Source: Closterium sp. Naga37s-1
Taxonomy: Eukaryota > Streptophyta > Zygnematophyceae > Desmidiales > Closteriaceae
Reading direction: 5' to 3'
Assembly: GCA_947471745.1 (NCBI GenBank)
Contig: CANJKZ010000826.1
Span: 310,001-374,000 of the forward strand
DNA: 64,000 nucleotides
The notes beneath the pieces were generated by a model that was not told where the DNA came from, did no database searches, and was given only the letters and a program-made list of their open reading frames with translations. The number at the start of each line of letters is the position of its first letter. The first letter of the stretch is position 1. Positions 29,879-44,800 of the stretch are shown piece after piece. The position numbers and the translations under genes were made by a program.

Positions 29879-32800
29879 ATGGCGCAAGCTTCGTCTAGCT
29901 CGTTCTTCCATCTTGCGTCCACTCCGATACCGCCACGTATCGTTCTCTGCCTACTTTTGCTATCCTCCGCTGCCGGCGCCGTAGCCGGCCGGCACCGCGG
30001 TTTCGGTTCTCTAGTCAGCGAGAGCGGCGCGGCTTCGGTATTGCCGGCAACGGCGGCGGCGGCGACGGCGGAAGCTGCAACGGCGGAAGCTGCGGCGGCA
30101 GCGGCGGCAGCGCCGACACCCACGGCGACGGCGGAGAAACTGCTGCCATCCTGCGGGGTTTCCGCGGGAAGTCCGCGGGCCGTCGCGGGTTCAGCTGAGC
30201 ACGGTTCGCCGGTGGAGGCGACAGCGGCAGCGGCAGCGGCGGCGGCGGCGGCGTCGGCGGCAGAGGAAGAAGTGCATCGCGCGCTGTCCCACGTGCCTGC
30301 GAAAGGCTTCGCCGTGTTTCGACAGCTGCTCGACGAGCGATACGGTTCGTACAAATCCCGCACTTTGCCCTTTCCCCCAAGTCCCCCCCCCCTATTCTCC
30401 ATCCCCCCTGCCTGCTTCTTCCCGCTTTTCCCCATACCCCCCTTGTTCCCCCTATTCCCGTCCCTCCTACCAACTTCCTCCCCCTATTCCCCGGGCTGCC
30501 CAACCGCACTGGGGGGCTTTGAGTCGATTCGCAAGTCGCTTCGGGGTCAAGGGGGTGGTCAGCAGCACTGCGCACACCAACGACTATCTAGTGCTCCTCG
30601 CTCCCTCCCGCACTCCCACTCCCCCACCCCCACACTCTCCCCACGGGACTTGGAGTCGACTCGCCTGTCGCTCCGGAGTCAAAGGGGTGGTCAGCAGCAC
30701 TGCGCACACGAACTATCTAATGCTCCTCGCTCTCTCCCGCACTCCCACTCCCCCACCCCCACACCCACACCCCCATGGGACTTGGAGTCGACTCGCAAGT
30801 CGCTCCGGGGTCAAAGGGGTGGTCAGCAGCACTGCGCACAGCAACTACTATCGAGTGGTTCTGACACGTTTCGAAAGAGTTTTGAGACGTTTCAAAACTC
30901 AGCAGCACCGCGCGCACCAACTACCGAGTGTTCCAGTGTTCCTTGCTCGCTCCCACTCTTCCCCCTCCCCCCTCTCCCCTCCTCCCCTCTCTCCCCACTC
31001 TTCCCTCTCTTCCCTCCCCGCCACACTTTTTCCCACAACATTGTCTGCGAGTGTCCCCAAAGCCCTCTCTTCCCTCCCCCGCCCCTCATTCCTTCCCCCT
31101 TTTTACCCCCCACCTCTTGCAGACGAGATTGCATCCGCGTTAGTGGCGCCGCTACTAGCGGGACAGCCAATCACGCTGCTCGTGCTGACCGACGGGTGTT
31201 TCCACCCTTCCGCGCAAGCCAAACTCGCTGCTACAGCTACAGCTGCTACAGCTGCTACTGCTGCTACAGCTGAACACTCTACCAGCCGCCGTACATACGC
31301 TCCATCGCGGGAGGGTCGTAGCCTATCAGAAGCGGCAAAGGACGAGCGGCCCATGGGGCACGAGGATGACGTGGACGACGAGGATAAGATCAGTGACGTG
31401 GCAGGAAAGGGTGACGTGGCAGGAACCAGAGAAGTAGCGGATTTCCTGTCGGAGCATCTGATGTCGGGCGCGCATTGCCACGAGGCGATGAGAGCGGCCA
31501 AGGGAAGCTGGAAGGTGAGAGAAAGAGGCGGGTTTGATGCGCTTTAACTGGTAGGGAAGGGGCGCGCATTGCCACGAGGCGCCCTGTGTGACATGAGACG
31601 CCCTGTGTGACATGAGACGCCCTGTGTGACATGAGACGCCCTGTGTGACATGAGACGCCCTGTGTGACATGAGACGCCCTGTGTGACATGAGACGCCCTG
31701 TGTGGCATGAGACGCCCTGTGTGACATGAGACGCCCTGTGTGACATGAGACGCCCTGTGTGACATGAGACGCCCTGTGTGGCATGAGACGCCCTGTGTGG
31801 CATGAGACGCCCTGTGTGACATGAGACGCCCTGTGTGACATGAGACGCCCTGTGTGACATGAGACGCCCTGTGTGACATGAGACGCCCTGTGTGACATGA
31901 GACGCCCTGTGTGACATGAGACGCCCTGTGTGACATGAGACGCCCTGTGTGACATGAGACGCCCTGTGTGACATGAGACGCCCTGTGTGGCATGAGACGC
32001 CCTGTGTGACATGAGACGCCCTGTGTGACATGAGACGCCCTGTGTGACATGAGACGCCCTGTGTGACATGAGACGCCCTGTGTGACATGAGACGCCCTGT
32101 GTGACATGAGACGCCCTGTGTGGCATGAGACGCCCTGTGTGGCATGAGACGCCCTGTGTGACATGAGACGCCCTGTGTGGCATGAGACGCCCTGTGTGAC
32201 ATGAGACGCCCTGTGTGACATGAGACGCCCTGTGTGACATGAGACGCCCTGTGTGACATGAGACGCCCTGTGTGACATGAGACGCCCTGTGTGACATGAG
32301 ACGCCCTGTGTGGCATGAGACGCCCTGTGTGGCATGAGACGCCCTGTGTGGCATGAGACGCCCTGTGTTGCATGAGACGCCCTGTGTGGCATGAGACGCC
32401 CTGTGTGGCATGAGACGCCCTGTGTGGCATGAGACGCCCTGTGTGACATGAGACGCCCTGTGTGGCATGAGACGCCCTGTGTGACATGAGACGCCCTGTG
32501 TGACATGAGACGCCCTGTGTGACATGAGACGCCCTGTGTGACATGAGACGCCCTGTGTGACATGAGACGCCCTGTGTGACATGAGACGCCCTGTGTGGCA
32601 TGAGACGCCCTGTGTGGCATGAGACGCCCTGTGTGGCATGAGACGCCCTGTGTGGCATGAGACGCCCTGTGTGACATGAGACGCCCTGTGTGACATGAGA
32701 CGCCCTGTGTGACATGAGACGCCCTGTGTGGCATGAGACGCCCTGTGTGGCATGAGACGCCCTGTGTGACATGAGACGCCCTGTGTGACATGAGACGCCC

Positions 32801-35800
32801 TGTGTGACATGAGACGCCTTGTGTGACATGAGACGCCCTGTGTGACATGAGACGCCCTGTGTGACATGAGACGCCCTGTGTGGCATGAGACGCCCTGTGT
32901 GGCATGAGACGCCTTGTGTGGCATGAGACGCCCTGTGTGGCATGAGACGCCCTGTGTGACATGAGACGCCCTGTGTGGCATGAGACGCCCTGTGTGGCAT
33001 GAGACGCCCTGTGTGGCATGAGACGCCCTGTGTGGCATGAGACGCCCTGTGTGGCATGAGACGCCCTGTGTGGCATGAGACGCCCTGTGTGGCATGAGAC
33101 GCCCTGTGTGGCATGAGACGCCCTGTGTGACATGAGACGCCCTGTGTGGCATGAGACGCCCTGTGTGACATGAGACGCCCTGTGTGACATGAGACGCCCT
33201 GTGTGGCATGAGCCGCCCTGTGTGGCATGAGACGCCCTGTGTGACATGAGACGCCCTGTGTGGCATGAGACGCCCTGTGTGGCATGAGACGCCCTGTGTG
33301 ACATGAGACGCCCTGTGTGGCATGAGACGCCCTGTGTGACATGAGACGCCCTGTGTGACATGAGACGCCCTGTGTGACATGAGACGCCCTGTGTTACATG
33401 AGACGCCCTGTGTGACATGAGACGCCCTGTGTGACATGAGACGCCCTGTGTGACATGAGACGCCCTGTGTGACATGAGACGCCCTGTGTGGCATGAGACG
33501 CCCTGTGTGACATGAGACGCCCTGTGTTACATGAGACGCCCTGTGTGACATGAGACGCCCTGTGTGACATGAGACGCCCTGTGTGACATGAGACGCCCTG
33601 TGTGGCATGAGACGCCCTGTGTGACATGAGACGCCCTGTGTGGCATGAGACGCCCTGTGTGGCATGAGACGCCCTGTGTGACATGAGACGCCCTGTGTGA
33701 CATGAGACGCCCTGTGTGACATGAGACGCCCTGTGTGACATGAGACGCCCTGTGTGGCATGAGACGCCCTGTGTTCCATGAGACGCCCTGTGTGACATGA
33801 GACGCCCTGTGTGACATGAGACGCCCTGTGTGACATGAGACGCCCTGTGTGACATGAGACGCCCTGTGTGACATGAGACGCCCTGTGTGACATGAGACGC
33901 CCTGTGTGACATGAGACGCCCTGTGTGACATGAGACGCCCTGTGTGACATGAGACGCCCTGTGTGACATGAGACGCCCTGTGTGACATGAGACGCCCTGT
34001 GTGACATGAGACGCCCTGTGTGACATGAGACGCCCTGTGTGACATGAGACGCCCTGTGTGACATGAGACGCCCTGTGTGACATGAGACGCCCTGTGTGAC
34101 ATGAGACGCCCTGTGTGACATGAGACGCCCTGTGTGACATGAGACGCCCTGTGTGACATGAGACGCCCTGTGTTACATGAGACGCCCTGTGTGACATGAG
34201 ACGCCCTGTGTGACATGAGACGCCCTGTGTGACATGAGACGCCCTGTGTGGCATGAGACGCCCTGTGTGGCATGAGACGCCCTGTGTGGCATGAGACGCC
34301 CTGTGTGGCATGAGACGCCCTGTGTGGCATGAGACGCCCTGTGTGGCATGAGACGCCCTGTGTGGCATGAGACGCCCTGTGTGGCATGAGACGCCCTGTG
34401 TGGCATGAGACGCCCTGTGTGACATGAGACGCCCTGTGTGACATGAGACGCCCTGTGTGACATGAGACGCCCTGTGTGACATGAGACGCCCTGTGTGACA
34501 TGAGACGCCCTGTGTGACATGAGACGCCCTGTGTGACATGAGACGCCCTGTGTGACATGAGACGCCCTGTGTGACATGAGACGCCCTGTGTGACATGAGA
34601 CGCCCTGTGTGACATGAGACGCCCTGTGTGACATGAGACGCCCTGTGTGACATGAGACGCCCTGTGTGACATGAGACGCCCTGTGTGACATGAGACGCCC
34701 TGTGTGACATGAGACGCCCTGTGTGACATGAGACGCCCTGTGTGACATGAGACGCCCTGTGTGACATGAGACGCCCTGTGTGACATGAGACGCCCTGTGT
34801 GACATGAGACGCCCTGTGTGACATGAGACGCCCTGTGTGACATGAGACGCCCTGTGTGACATGAGACGCCCTGTGTGACATGAGACGCCCTGTGTGACAT
34901 GAGACGCCCTGTGTGACATGAGACGCCCTGTGTGACATGAGACGCCCTGTGTGACATGAGACGCCCTGTGTGGCATGAGACGCCCTGTGTGGCATGAGAC
35001 GCCCTGTGTGGCATGAGACGCCCTGTGTGGCATGAGACGCCCTGTGTGGCATGAGACGCCCTGTGTGGCATGAGACGCCCTGTGTGGCATGAGACGCCCT
35101 GTGTGGCATGAGACGCCCTGTGTGGCATGAGACGCCCTGTGTGGCATGAGACGCCCTGTGTGGCATGAGACGCCCTGTGTGGCATGAGACGCCCTGTGTG
35201 GCATGAGACGCCCTGTGTGGCATGAGACGCCCTGTGTGGCATGAGACGCCCTGTGTGACATGAGACGCCCTGTGTGACATGAGACGCCCTGTGTGACATG
35301 AGACGCCCTGTGTGACATGAGTCGCCCTGTGTGACATGAGACGCCCTGTGTGACATGAGACGCCCTGTGTGACATGAGACGCCCTGTGTGGCATGAGACG
35401 CCCTGTGTGGCATGAGACGCCCTGTGTGGCATGAGACGCCCTGTGTGGCATGAGACGCCCTGTGTGACATGAGACGCCCTGTGTGACATGAGACGCCCTG
35501 TGTGACATGAGACGCCCTGTGTGACATGAGACGCCCTGTGTGACATGAGACGCCCTGTGTTCCATGAGACGCCCTGTGTGACATGAGACGCCCTGTGTGA
35601 CATGAGACGCCCTGTGTGACATGAGACGCCCTGTGTGACATGAGACGCCCTGTGTGACATGAGACGCCCTGTGTGACATGAGACGCCCTGTGTGACATGA
35701 GACGCCCTGTGTGACATGAGACGCCCTGTGTGACATGAGACGCCCTGTGTGACATGAGACGCCCTGTGTGACATGAGACGCCCTGTGTTACATGAGACGC

Positions 35801-38800
35801 CCTGTGTGACATGAGACGCCCTGTGTGACATGAGATGCCCTGTGTGACATGAGACGCCCTGTGTGACATGAGACGCCCTGTGTGACATGAGACGCCCTGT
35901 GTGACATGAGACGCCCTGTGTGACATGAGACGCCCTGTGTTACATGAGATGCCCTGTGTGACATGAGACGCCCTGTGTGACATGAGACGCCCTGTGTGAC
36001 ATGAGACGCCCTGTGTGGCATGAGACGCCCTGTGTGGCATGAGACGCCCTGTGTGGCATGAGACGCCCTGTGTGGCATGAGACGCCCTGTGTGGCATGAG
36101 ACGCCCTGTGTGGCATGAGACGCCCTGTGTGGCATGAGACGCCCTGTGTGGCATGAGACGCCCTGTGTGGCATGAGACGCCCTGTGTGACATGAGACGCC
36201 CTGTGTGACATGAGACGCCCTGTGTGACATGAGACGCCCTGTGTGACATGAGACGCCCTGTGTGACATGAGACGCCCTGTGTGACATGGGACGCCCTGTG
36301 TGACATGAGACGCCCTGTGTGACATGAGACGCCCTGTGTGACATGAGACGCCCTGTGTGACATGAGACGCCCTGTGTGACATGAGACGCCCTGTGTGACA
36401 TGAGACGCCCTGTGTGACATGAGACGCCCTGTGTGACATGAGACGCCCTGTGTGACATGAGACGCCCTGTGTGACATGAGACGCCCTGTGTGACATGAGA
36501 CGCCCTGTGTGACATGAGACGCCCTGTGTGACATGAGACGCCCTGTGTGACATGAGACGCCCTGTGTGACATGAGACGCCCTGTGTGACATGAGACGCCC
36601 TGTGTGACATGAGACGCCCTGTGTGACATGAGACGCCCTGTGTGACATGAGACGCCCTGTGTGACATGAGACGCCCTGTGTGACATGAGACGCCCTGTGT
36701 GACATGAGACGCCCTGTGTGACATGAGACGCCCTGTGTGACATGAGACGCCCTGTGTGACATGAGACGCCCTGTGTGACATGAGACGCCCTGTGTGACAT
36801 GAGACGCCCTGTGTGGCATGAGACGCCCTGTGTGGCATGAGACGCCCTGTGTGGCATGAGACGCCCTGTGTGGCATGAGACGCCCTGTGTGGCATGAGAC
36901 GCCCTGTGTGGCATGAGACGCCCTGTGTGGCATGAGACGCCCTGTGTGGCATGAGACGCCCTGTGTGGCATGAGACGCCCTGTGTGGCATGAGACGCCCT
37001 GTGTGGCATGAGACGCCCTGTGTGGCATGAGACGCCCTGTGTGGCATGAGACGCCCTGTGTGGCATGAGACGCCCTGTGTGACATGAGACGCCCTGTGTG
37101 ACATGAGACGCCCTGTGTGACATGAGACGCCCTGTGTGACATGAGACGCCCTGTGTTACATGAGACGCCCTGTGTGACATGAGACGCCCTGTGTGACATG
37201 AGACGCCCTGTGTGACATGAGACGCCCTGTGTGACATGAGACGCCCTGTGTGACATGAGACGCCCTGTGTTACATGAGATGCCCTGTGTGACATGAGACG
37301 CCCTGTGTGACATGAGACGCCCTGTGTGACATGAGACGCCCTGTGTGGCATGAGACGCCCTGTGTGGCATGAGACGCCCTGTGTGGCATGAGACGCCCTG
37401 TGTGGCATGAGACGCCCTGTGTGGCATGAGACGCCCTGTGTGGCATGAGACGCCTTGTGTGGCATGAGACGCCCTGTGTGGCATGAGACGCCCTGTGTGG
37501 CATGAGACGCCCTGTGTGACATGAGACGCCCTGTGTGACATGAGACGCCCTGTGTGACATGAGACGCCCTGTGTGACATGAGACGCCCTGTGTGACATGA
37601 GACGCCCTGTGTGACATGGGACGCCCTGTGTGACATGAGACGCCCTGTGTGACATGAGACGCCCTGTGTGGCATGAGACGCCCTGTGTGACATGAGACGC
37701 CCTGTGTGACATGAGACGCCCTGTGTGACATGAGACGCCCTGTGTGACATGAGACGCCCTGTGTGACATGAGACGCCCTGTGTGACATGAGACGCCCTGT
37801 GTGACATGAGACGCCCTGTGTGACATGAGACGCCCTGTGTGACATGAGACGCCCTGTGTGACATGAGACGCCCTGTGTGACATGAGACGCCCTGTGTGAC
37901 ATGAGACGCCCTGTGTGACATGAGACGCCCTGTGTGACATGAGACGCCCTGTGTGACATGAGACGCCCTGTGTGACATGAGACGCCCTGTGTGACATGAG
38001 ACGCCCTGTGTGACATGAGACGCCCTGTGTGACATGAGACGCCCTGTGTGACATGAGACGCCCTGTGTGACATGAGACGCCCTGTGTTACATGAGACGCC
38101 CTGTGTGACATGAGACGCCCTGTGTGGCATGAGACGCCCTGTGTGGCATGAGACGCCCTGTGTGGCATGAGACGCCCTGTGTGGCATGAGACGCCCTGTG
38201 TGGCATGAGACGCCCTGTGTGGCATGAGATGCCCTGTGTGGCATGAGACGCCCTGTGTGGCATGAGACGCCCTGTGTGGCATGAGACGCCCTGTGTGGCA
38301 TGAGACGCCCTGTGTGGCATGAGACGCCCTGTGTGACATGAGACGCCCTGTGTGGCATGAGACGCCCTGTGTGACATGAGACGCCCTGTGTGACATGAGA
38401 CGCCCTGTGTGACATGAGACGCCCTGTGTGACATGAGACGCCCTGTGTGACATGAGACGCCCTGTGTGACATGAGACGCCCTGTGTGACATGAGACGCCC
38501 TGTGTGACATGAGACGCCCTGTGTGACATGAGACGCCCTGTGTGACATGAGACGCCCTGTGTGACATGAGACGCCCTGTGTGACATGAGACGCCCTGTGT
38601 GACATGAGACGCCCTGTGTGACATGAGACGCCCTGTGTGACATGAGACGCCCTGTGTGACATGAGACGCCCTGTGTGACATGAGACGCCCTGTGTGACAT
38701 GAGACGCCCTGTGTGACATGAGACGCCCTGTGTGACATGAGACGCCCTGTGTGACATGAGACGCCCTGTGTGACATGAGACGCCCTGTGTGACATGAGAC

Positions 38801-41800
38801 GCCCTGTGTGACATGAGACGCCCTGTGTGACATGAGACGCCCTGTGTGACATGAGACGCCCTGTGTGACATGAGACGCCCTGTGTGACATGAGACGCCCT
38901 GTGTGACATGAGACGCCCTGTGTGACATGAGACGCCCTGTGTGACATGAGACGCCCTGTGTGACATGAGACGCCCTGTGTGACATGAGACGCCCTGTGTG
39001 ACATGAGACGCCCTGTGTGACATGAGACGCCCTGTGTGACATGAGACGCCCTGTGTGGACATGAGACGCCCTGTGTGACATGAGACGCCCTGTGTGACAT
39101 GAGACGCCCTGTGTGACATGAGACGCCCTGTGTGACATGAGACGCCCTGTGTGACATGAGACGCCCTGTGTGACATGAGACGCCCTGTGTGACATGAGAC
39201 GCCCTGTGTGACATGAGACGCCCTGTGTGACATGAGACGCCCTGTGTGACATGAGACGCCCTGTGTGACATGAGACGCCCTGTGTGACATGAGACGCCCT
39301 GTGTGGACATGAGACGCCCTGTGTGACATGAGACGCCCTGTGTGACATGAGACGCCCTGTGTGACATGAGACGCCCTGTGTGACATGAGACGCCCTGTGT
39401 GACATGAGACGCCCTGTGTGACATGAGACGCCCTGTGTGACATGAGACGCCCTGTGTGACATGAGACGCCCTGTGTGACATGAGACGCCCTGTGTGACAT
39501 GAGACGCCCTGTGTGACATGAGACGCCCTGTGTGACATGAGACGCCCTGTGTGACATGAGACGCCCTGTGTGACATGAGACGCCCTGTGTGACATGAGAC
39601 GCCCTGTGTGACATGAGACGCCCTGTGTGACATGAGACGCCCTGTGTGACATGAGACGCCCTGTGTGACATGAGACGCCCTGTGTGACATGAGACGCCCT
39701 GTGTGACATGAGACGCCCTGTGTGACATGAGACGCCCTGTGTGACATGAGACGCCCTGTGTGACATGAGACGCCCTGTGTGACATGAGACGCCCTGTGTG
39801 ACATGAGACGCCCTGTGTGACATGAGACGCCCTGTGTGACATGAGACGCCCTGTGTGACATGAGACGCCCTGTGTGACATGAGACGCCCTGTGTGACATG
39901 AGACGCCCTGTGTGACATGAGACGCCCTGTGTGACATGAGACGCCCTGTGTGACATGAGACGCCCTGTGTGGCATGAGACGCCCTGTGTGGCATGAGACG
40001 CCCTGTGTGGCATGAGACGCCCTGTGTGGCATGAGACGCCCTGTGTGGCATGAGACGCCCTGTGTGGCATGAGACGCCCTGTGTGGCATGAGACGCCCTG
40101 TGTGGCATGAGACGCCCTGTGTGGCATGAGACGCCCTGTGTGGCATGAGACGCCCTGTGTGGCATGAGACGCCCTGTGTGGCATGAGACGCCCTGTGTGG
40201 CATGAGACGCCCTGTGTGGCATGAGACGCCCTGTGTGGCATGAGACGCCCTGTGTGGCATGAGACGCCCTGTGTGACATGAGACGCCCTGTGTGACATGA
40301 GACGCCCTGTGTGACATGAGACGCCCTGTGTGACATGAGACGCCCTGTGTTACATGAGACGCCCTGTGTGACATGAGACGCCCTGTGTGACATGAGACGC
40401 CCTGTGTGACATGAGACGCCCTGTGTGACATGAGACGCCCTGTGTGACATGAGACGCCCTGTGTTACATGAGATGCCCTGTGTGACATGAGACGCCCTGT
40501 GTGACATGAGACGCCCTGTGTGACATGAGACGCCCTGTGTGGCATGAGACGCCCTGTGTGGCATGAGACGCCCTGTGTGGCATGAGACGCCCTGTGTGGC
40601 ATGAGACGCCCTGTGTGGCATGAGACGCCCTGTGTGGCATGAGACGCCCTGTGTGGCATGAGACGCCCTGTGTGGCATGAGACGCCCTGTGTGGCATGAG
40701 ACGCCCTGTGTGGACATGAGACGCCCTGTGTGACATGAGACGCCCTGTGTGACATGAGACGCCCTGTGTGACATGAGACGCCCTGTGTGACATGAGACGC
40801 CCTGTGTGACATGAGACGCCCTGTGTGACATGAGACGCCCTGTGTGACATGAGACGCCCTGTGTGACATGAGACGCCCTGTGTGACATGAGACGCCCTGT
40901 GTGACATGAGACGCCCTGTGTGACATGAGACGCCCTGTGTGACATGAGACGCCCTGTGTGACATGAGACGCCCTGTGTGACATGAGACGCCCTGTGTGAC
41001 ATGAGACGCCCTGTGTGACATGAGACGCCCTGTGTGACATGAGACGCCCTGTGTGACATGAGACGCCCTGTGTGACATGAGACGCCCTGTGTGACATGAG
41101 ACGCCCTGTGTGACATGAGACGCCCTGTGTGACATGAGACGCCCTGTGTGACATGAGACGCCCTGTGTGACATGAGACGCCCTGTGTGACATGAGACGCC
41201 CTGTGTGACATGAGACGCCCTGTGTGACATGAGACGCCCTGTGTGACATGAGACGCCCTGTGTGACATGAGACGCCCTGTGTGACATGAGACACCCTGTG
41301 TGGCATGAGACGCCCTGTGTGGCATGAGACGCCCTGTGTGGCATGAGACGCCCTGTGTGGCATGAGACGCCCTGTGTGGCATGAGACGCCCTGTGTGGCA
41401 TGAGATGCCCTGTGTGGCATGAGACGCCCTGTGTGGCATGAGACGCCCTGTGTGGCATGAGACGCCCTGTGTGGCATGAGACGCCCTGTGTGGCATGAGA
41501 CGCCCTGTGTGGCATGAGACGCCCTGTGTGGCATGAGACGCCCTTTGTGGCATGAGACGCCCTGTGTGGCATGAGACGCCCTGTGTGGCATGAGACGCCC
41601 TGTGTGGCATGAGACGCCCTGTGTGGCATGAGACGCCCTGTGTGGCATGAGACGCCCTGTGTGGCATGAGACGCCCTGTGTGGCATGAGACGCCCTGTGT
41701 GGCATGAGACGCCCTGTGTGACATGAGACGCCCTGTGTGACATGAGACGCCCTGTGTGACATGAGACGCCCTGTGTGACATGAGACGCCCTGTGTTACAT

Positions 41801-44800
41801 GAGACGCCCTGTGTGACATGAGACGCCCTGTGTGACATGAGACGCCCTGTGTGACATGAGACGCCCTGTGTGACATGAGACGCCCTGTGTGACATGAGAC
41901 GCCCTGTGTGGCATGAGACGCCCTGTGTGACATGAGACGCCCTGTGTGACATGAGACGCCCTGTGTGACATGAGACGCCCTGTGTGACATGAGACGCCCT
42001 GTGTGACATGAGACGCCCTGTGTGGCATGAGACGCCCTGTGTGGCATGAGACGCCCTGTGTGGCATGAGACGCCTGTGTGGCATGAGACGCCCTGTGTGG
42101 CATGAGACGCCCTGTGTGGCATGAGACGCCCTGTGTGGCATGAGACGCCCTGTGTGGCATGACACGCCCTGTGTGGCATGAGACGCCCTGTGTGGCATGA
42201 GACGCCCTGTGTGGCATGAGACGCCCTGTGTGGCATGAGACGCCCTGTGTGGCATGAGACGCCCTGTGTGGCATGAGACGCCCTGTGTGGCATGAGACGC
42301 CCTGTGTGACATGAGACGCCCTGTGTGACATGAGACGCCCTGTGTGACATGAGACGCCCTGTGTGACATGAGACGCCCTGTGTTACATGAGACGCCCTGT
42401 GTGACATGAGACGCCCTGTGTGACATGAGACGCCCTGTGTGACATGAGACGCCCTGTGTGACATGAGACGCCCTGTGTGACATGAGACGCCCTGTGTGAC
42501 ATGAGACGCCCTGTGTGACATGAGACGCCCTGTGTGACATGAGACGCCCTGTGTGACATGAGACGCCCTGTGTGACATGAGACGCCCTGTGTGACATGAG
42601 ACGCCCTGTGTGACATGAGACGCCCTGTGTGACATGAGACGCCCTGTGTGACATGAGACGCCCTGTGTGACATGAGACGCCCTGTGTGACATGAGACGCC
42701 CTGTGTGACATGAGACGCCCTGTGTGACATGAGACGCCCTGTGTGACATGAGACGCCCTGTGTGACATGAGACGCCCTGTGTGACATGAGACGCCCTGTG
42801 TGGCATGAGACGCCCTGTGTGGCATGAGACGCCCTGTGTGGCATGAGACGCCCTGTGTGGCATGAGACGCCCTGTGTGGCATGAGACGCCCTGTGTGGCA
42901 TGAGACGCCCTGTGTGGCATGAGACGCCCTGTGTGGCATGAGACGCCCTGTGTGGCATGAGACGCCCTGTGTGGCATGAGACGCCCTGTGTGGCATGAGA
43001 CGCCCTGTGTGGCATGAGACGCCCTGTGTGGCATGAGACGCCCTGTGTGGCATGAGACGCCCTGTGTGGCATGAGACGCCCTGTGTGGACATGAGACGCC
43101 CTGTGTGACATGAGACGCCCTGTGTGACATGAGACGCCCTGTGTGACATGAGACGCCCTGTGTGACATGAGACGCCCTGTGTGACATGAGACGCCCTGTG
43201 TGACATGAGACGCCCTGTGTGACATGAGACGCCCTGTGTGACATGAGACGCCCTGTGTGACATGAGACGCCCTGTGTGACATGAGACGCCCTGTGTGACA
43301 TGAGACGCCCTGTGTGACATGAGACGCCCTGTGTGACATGAGACGCCCTGTGTGACATGAGACGCCCTGTGTGACATGAGACGCCCTGTGTGACATGAGA
43401 CGCCCTGTGTGACATGAGACGCCCTGTGTGACATGAGACGCCCTGTGTGACATGAGACGCCCTGTGTGACATGAGACGCCCTGTGTGACATGAGACGCCC
43501 TGTGTGACATGAGACGCCCTGTGTGACATGAGACGCCCTGTGTGACATGAGACGCCCTGTGTGACATGAGACGCCCTGTGTGGCATGAGACGCCCTGTGT
43601 GGCATGAGACGCCCTGTGTGGCATGAGACGCCCTGTGTGGCATGAGACGCCCTGTGTGGCATGAGACGCCCTGTGTGGCATGAGACGCCCTGTGTGGCAT
43701 GAGACGCCCTGTGTGGCATGAGACGCCCTGTGTGGCATGAGACGCCCTGTGTGGCATGAGACGCCCTGTGTGGCATGAGACGCCCTGTGTGGCATGAGAC
43801 GCCCTGTGTGGCATGAGACGCCCTGTGTGGCATGAGACGCCCTGTGTGGCATGAGACGCCCTGTGTGGCATGAGACGCCCTGTGTGACATGAGACGCCCT
43901 GTGTGACATGAGACGCCCTGTGTGACATGAGACGCCCTGTGTGACATGAGACGCCCTGTGTGACATGAGACGCCCTGTGTGACATGAGACGCCCTGTGTG
44001 ACATGAGACGCCCTGTGTGACATGAGACGCCCTGTGTGACATGAGACGCCCTGTGTGACATGAGACGCCCTGTGTGACATGAGACGCCCTGTGTGACATG
44101 AGACGCCCTGTGTGACATGAGACGCCCTGTGTGACATGAGACGCCCTGTGTGACATGAGACGCCCTGTGTGACATGAGACGCCCTGTGTGACATGAGACG
44201 CCCTGTGTGACATGAGACGCCCTGTGTGACATGAGACGCCCTGTGTGACATGAGACGCCCTGTGTGACATGAGACGCCCTGTGTGACATGAGACGCCCTG
44301 TGTGACATGAGACGCCCTGTGTGACATGAGACGCCCTGTGTGACATGAGACGCCCTGTGTGACATGAGACGCCCTGTGTGACATGAGACGCCCTGTGTGA
44401 CATGAGACGCCCTGTGTGGCATGAGACGCCCTGTGTGGCATGAGACGCCCTGTGTGGCATGAGACGCCCTGTGTGGCATGAGACGCCCTGTGTGGCATGA
44501 GACGCCCTGTGTGGCATGAGACGCCCTGTGTGGCATGAGACGCCCTGTGTGGCATGAGACGCCCTGTGTGGCATGAGACGCCCTGTGTGGCATGAGACGC
44601 CCTGTGTGGCATGAGACGCCCTGTGTGGCATGAGACGCCCTGTGTGGCATGAGACGCCCTGTGTGGCATGAGACGCCCTGTGTGGCATGAGACGCCCTGT
44701 GTGACATGAGACGCCCTGTGTGACATGAGACGCCCTGTGTGACATGAGACGCCCTGTGTGACATGAGACGCCCTGTGTGACATGAGACGCCCTGTGTGAC

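Noticed and set aside
31581..31600. Kinship between the satellite (ATGAGACG), repeat B of the YR element (ATGAGACG) and the TTTTGAGACGT palindromes
   Set aside because: The shared stretch is only 7-8 bases, which is likely by chance in 64 kb with an 800-copy array.
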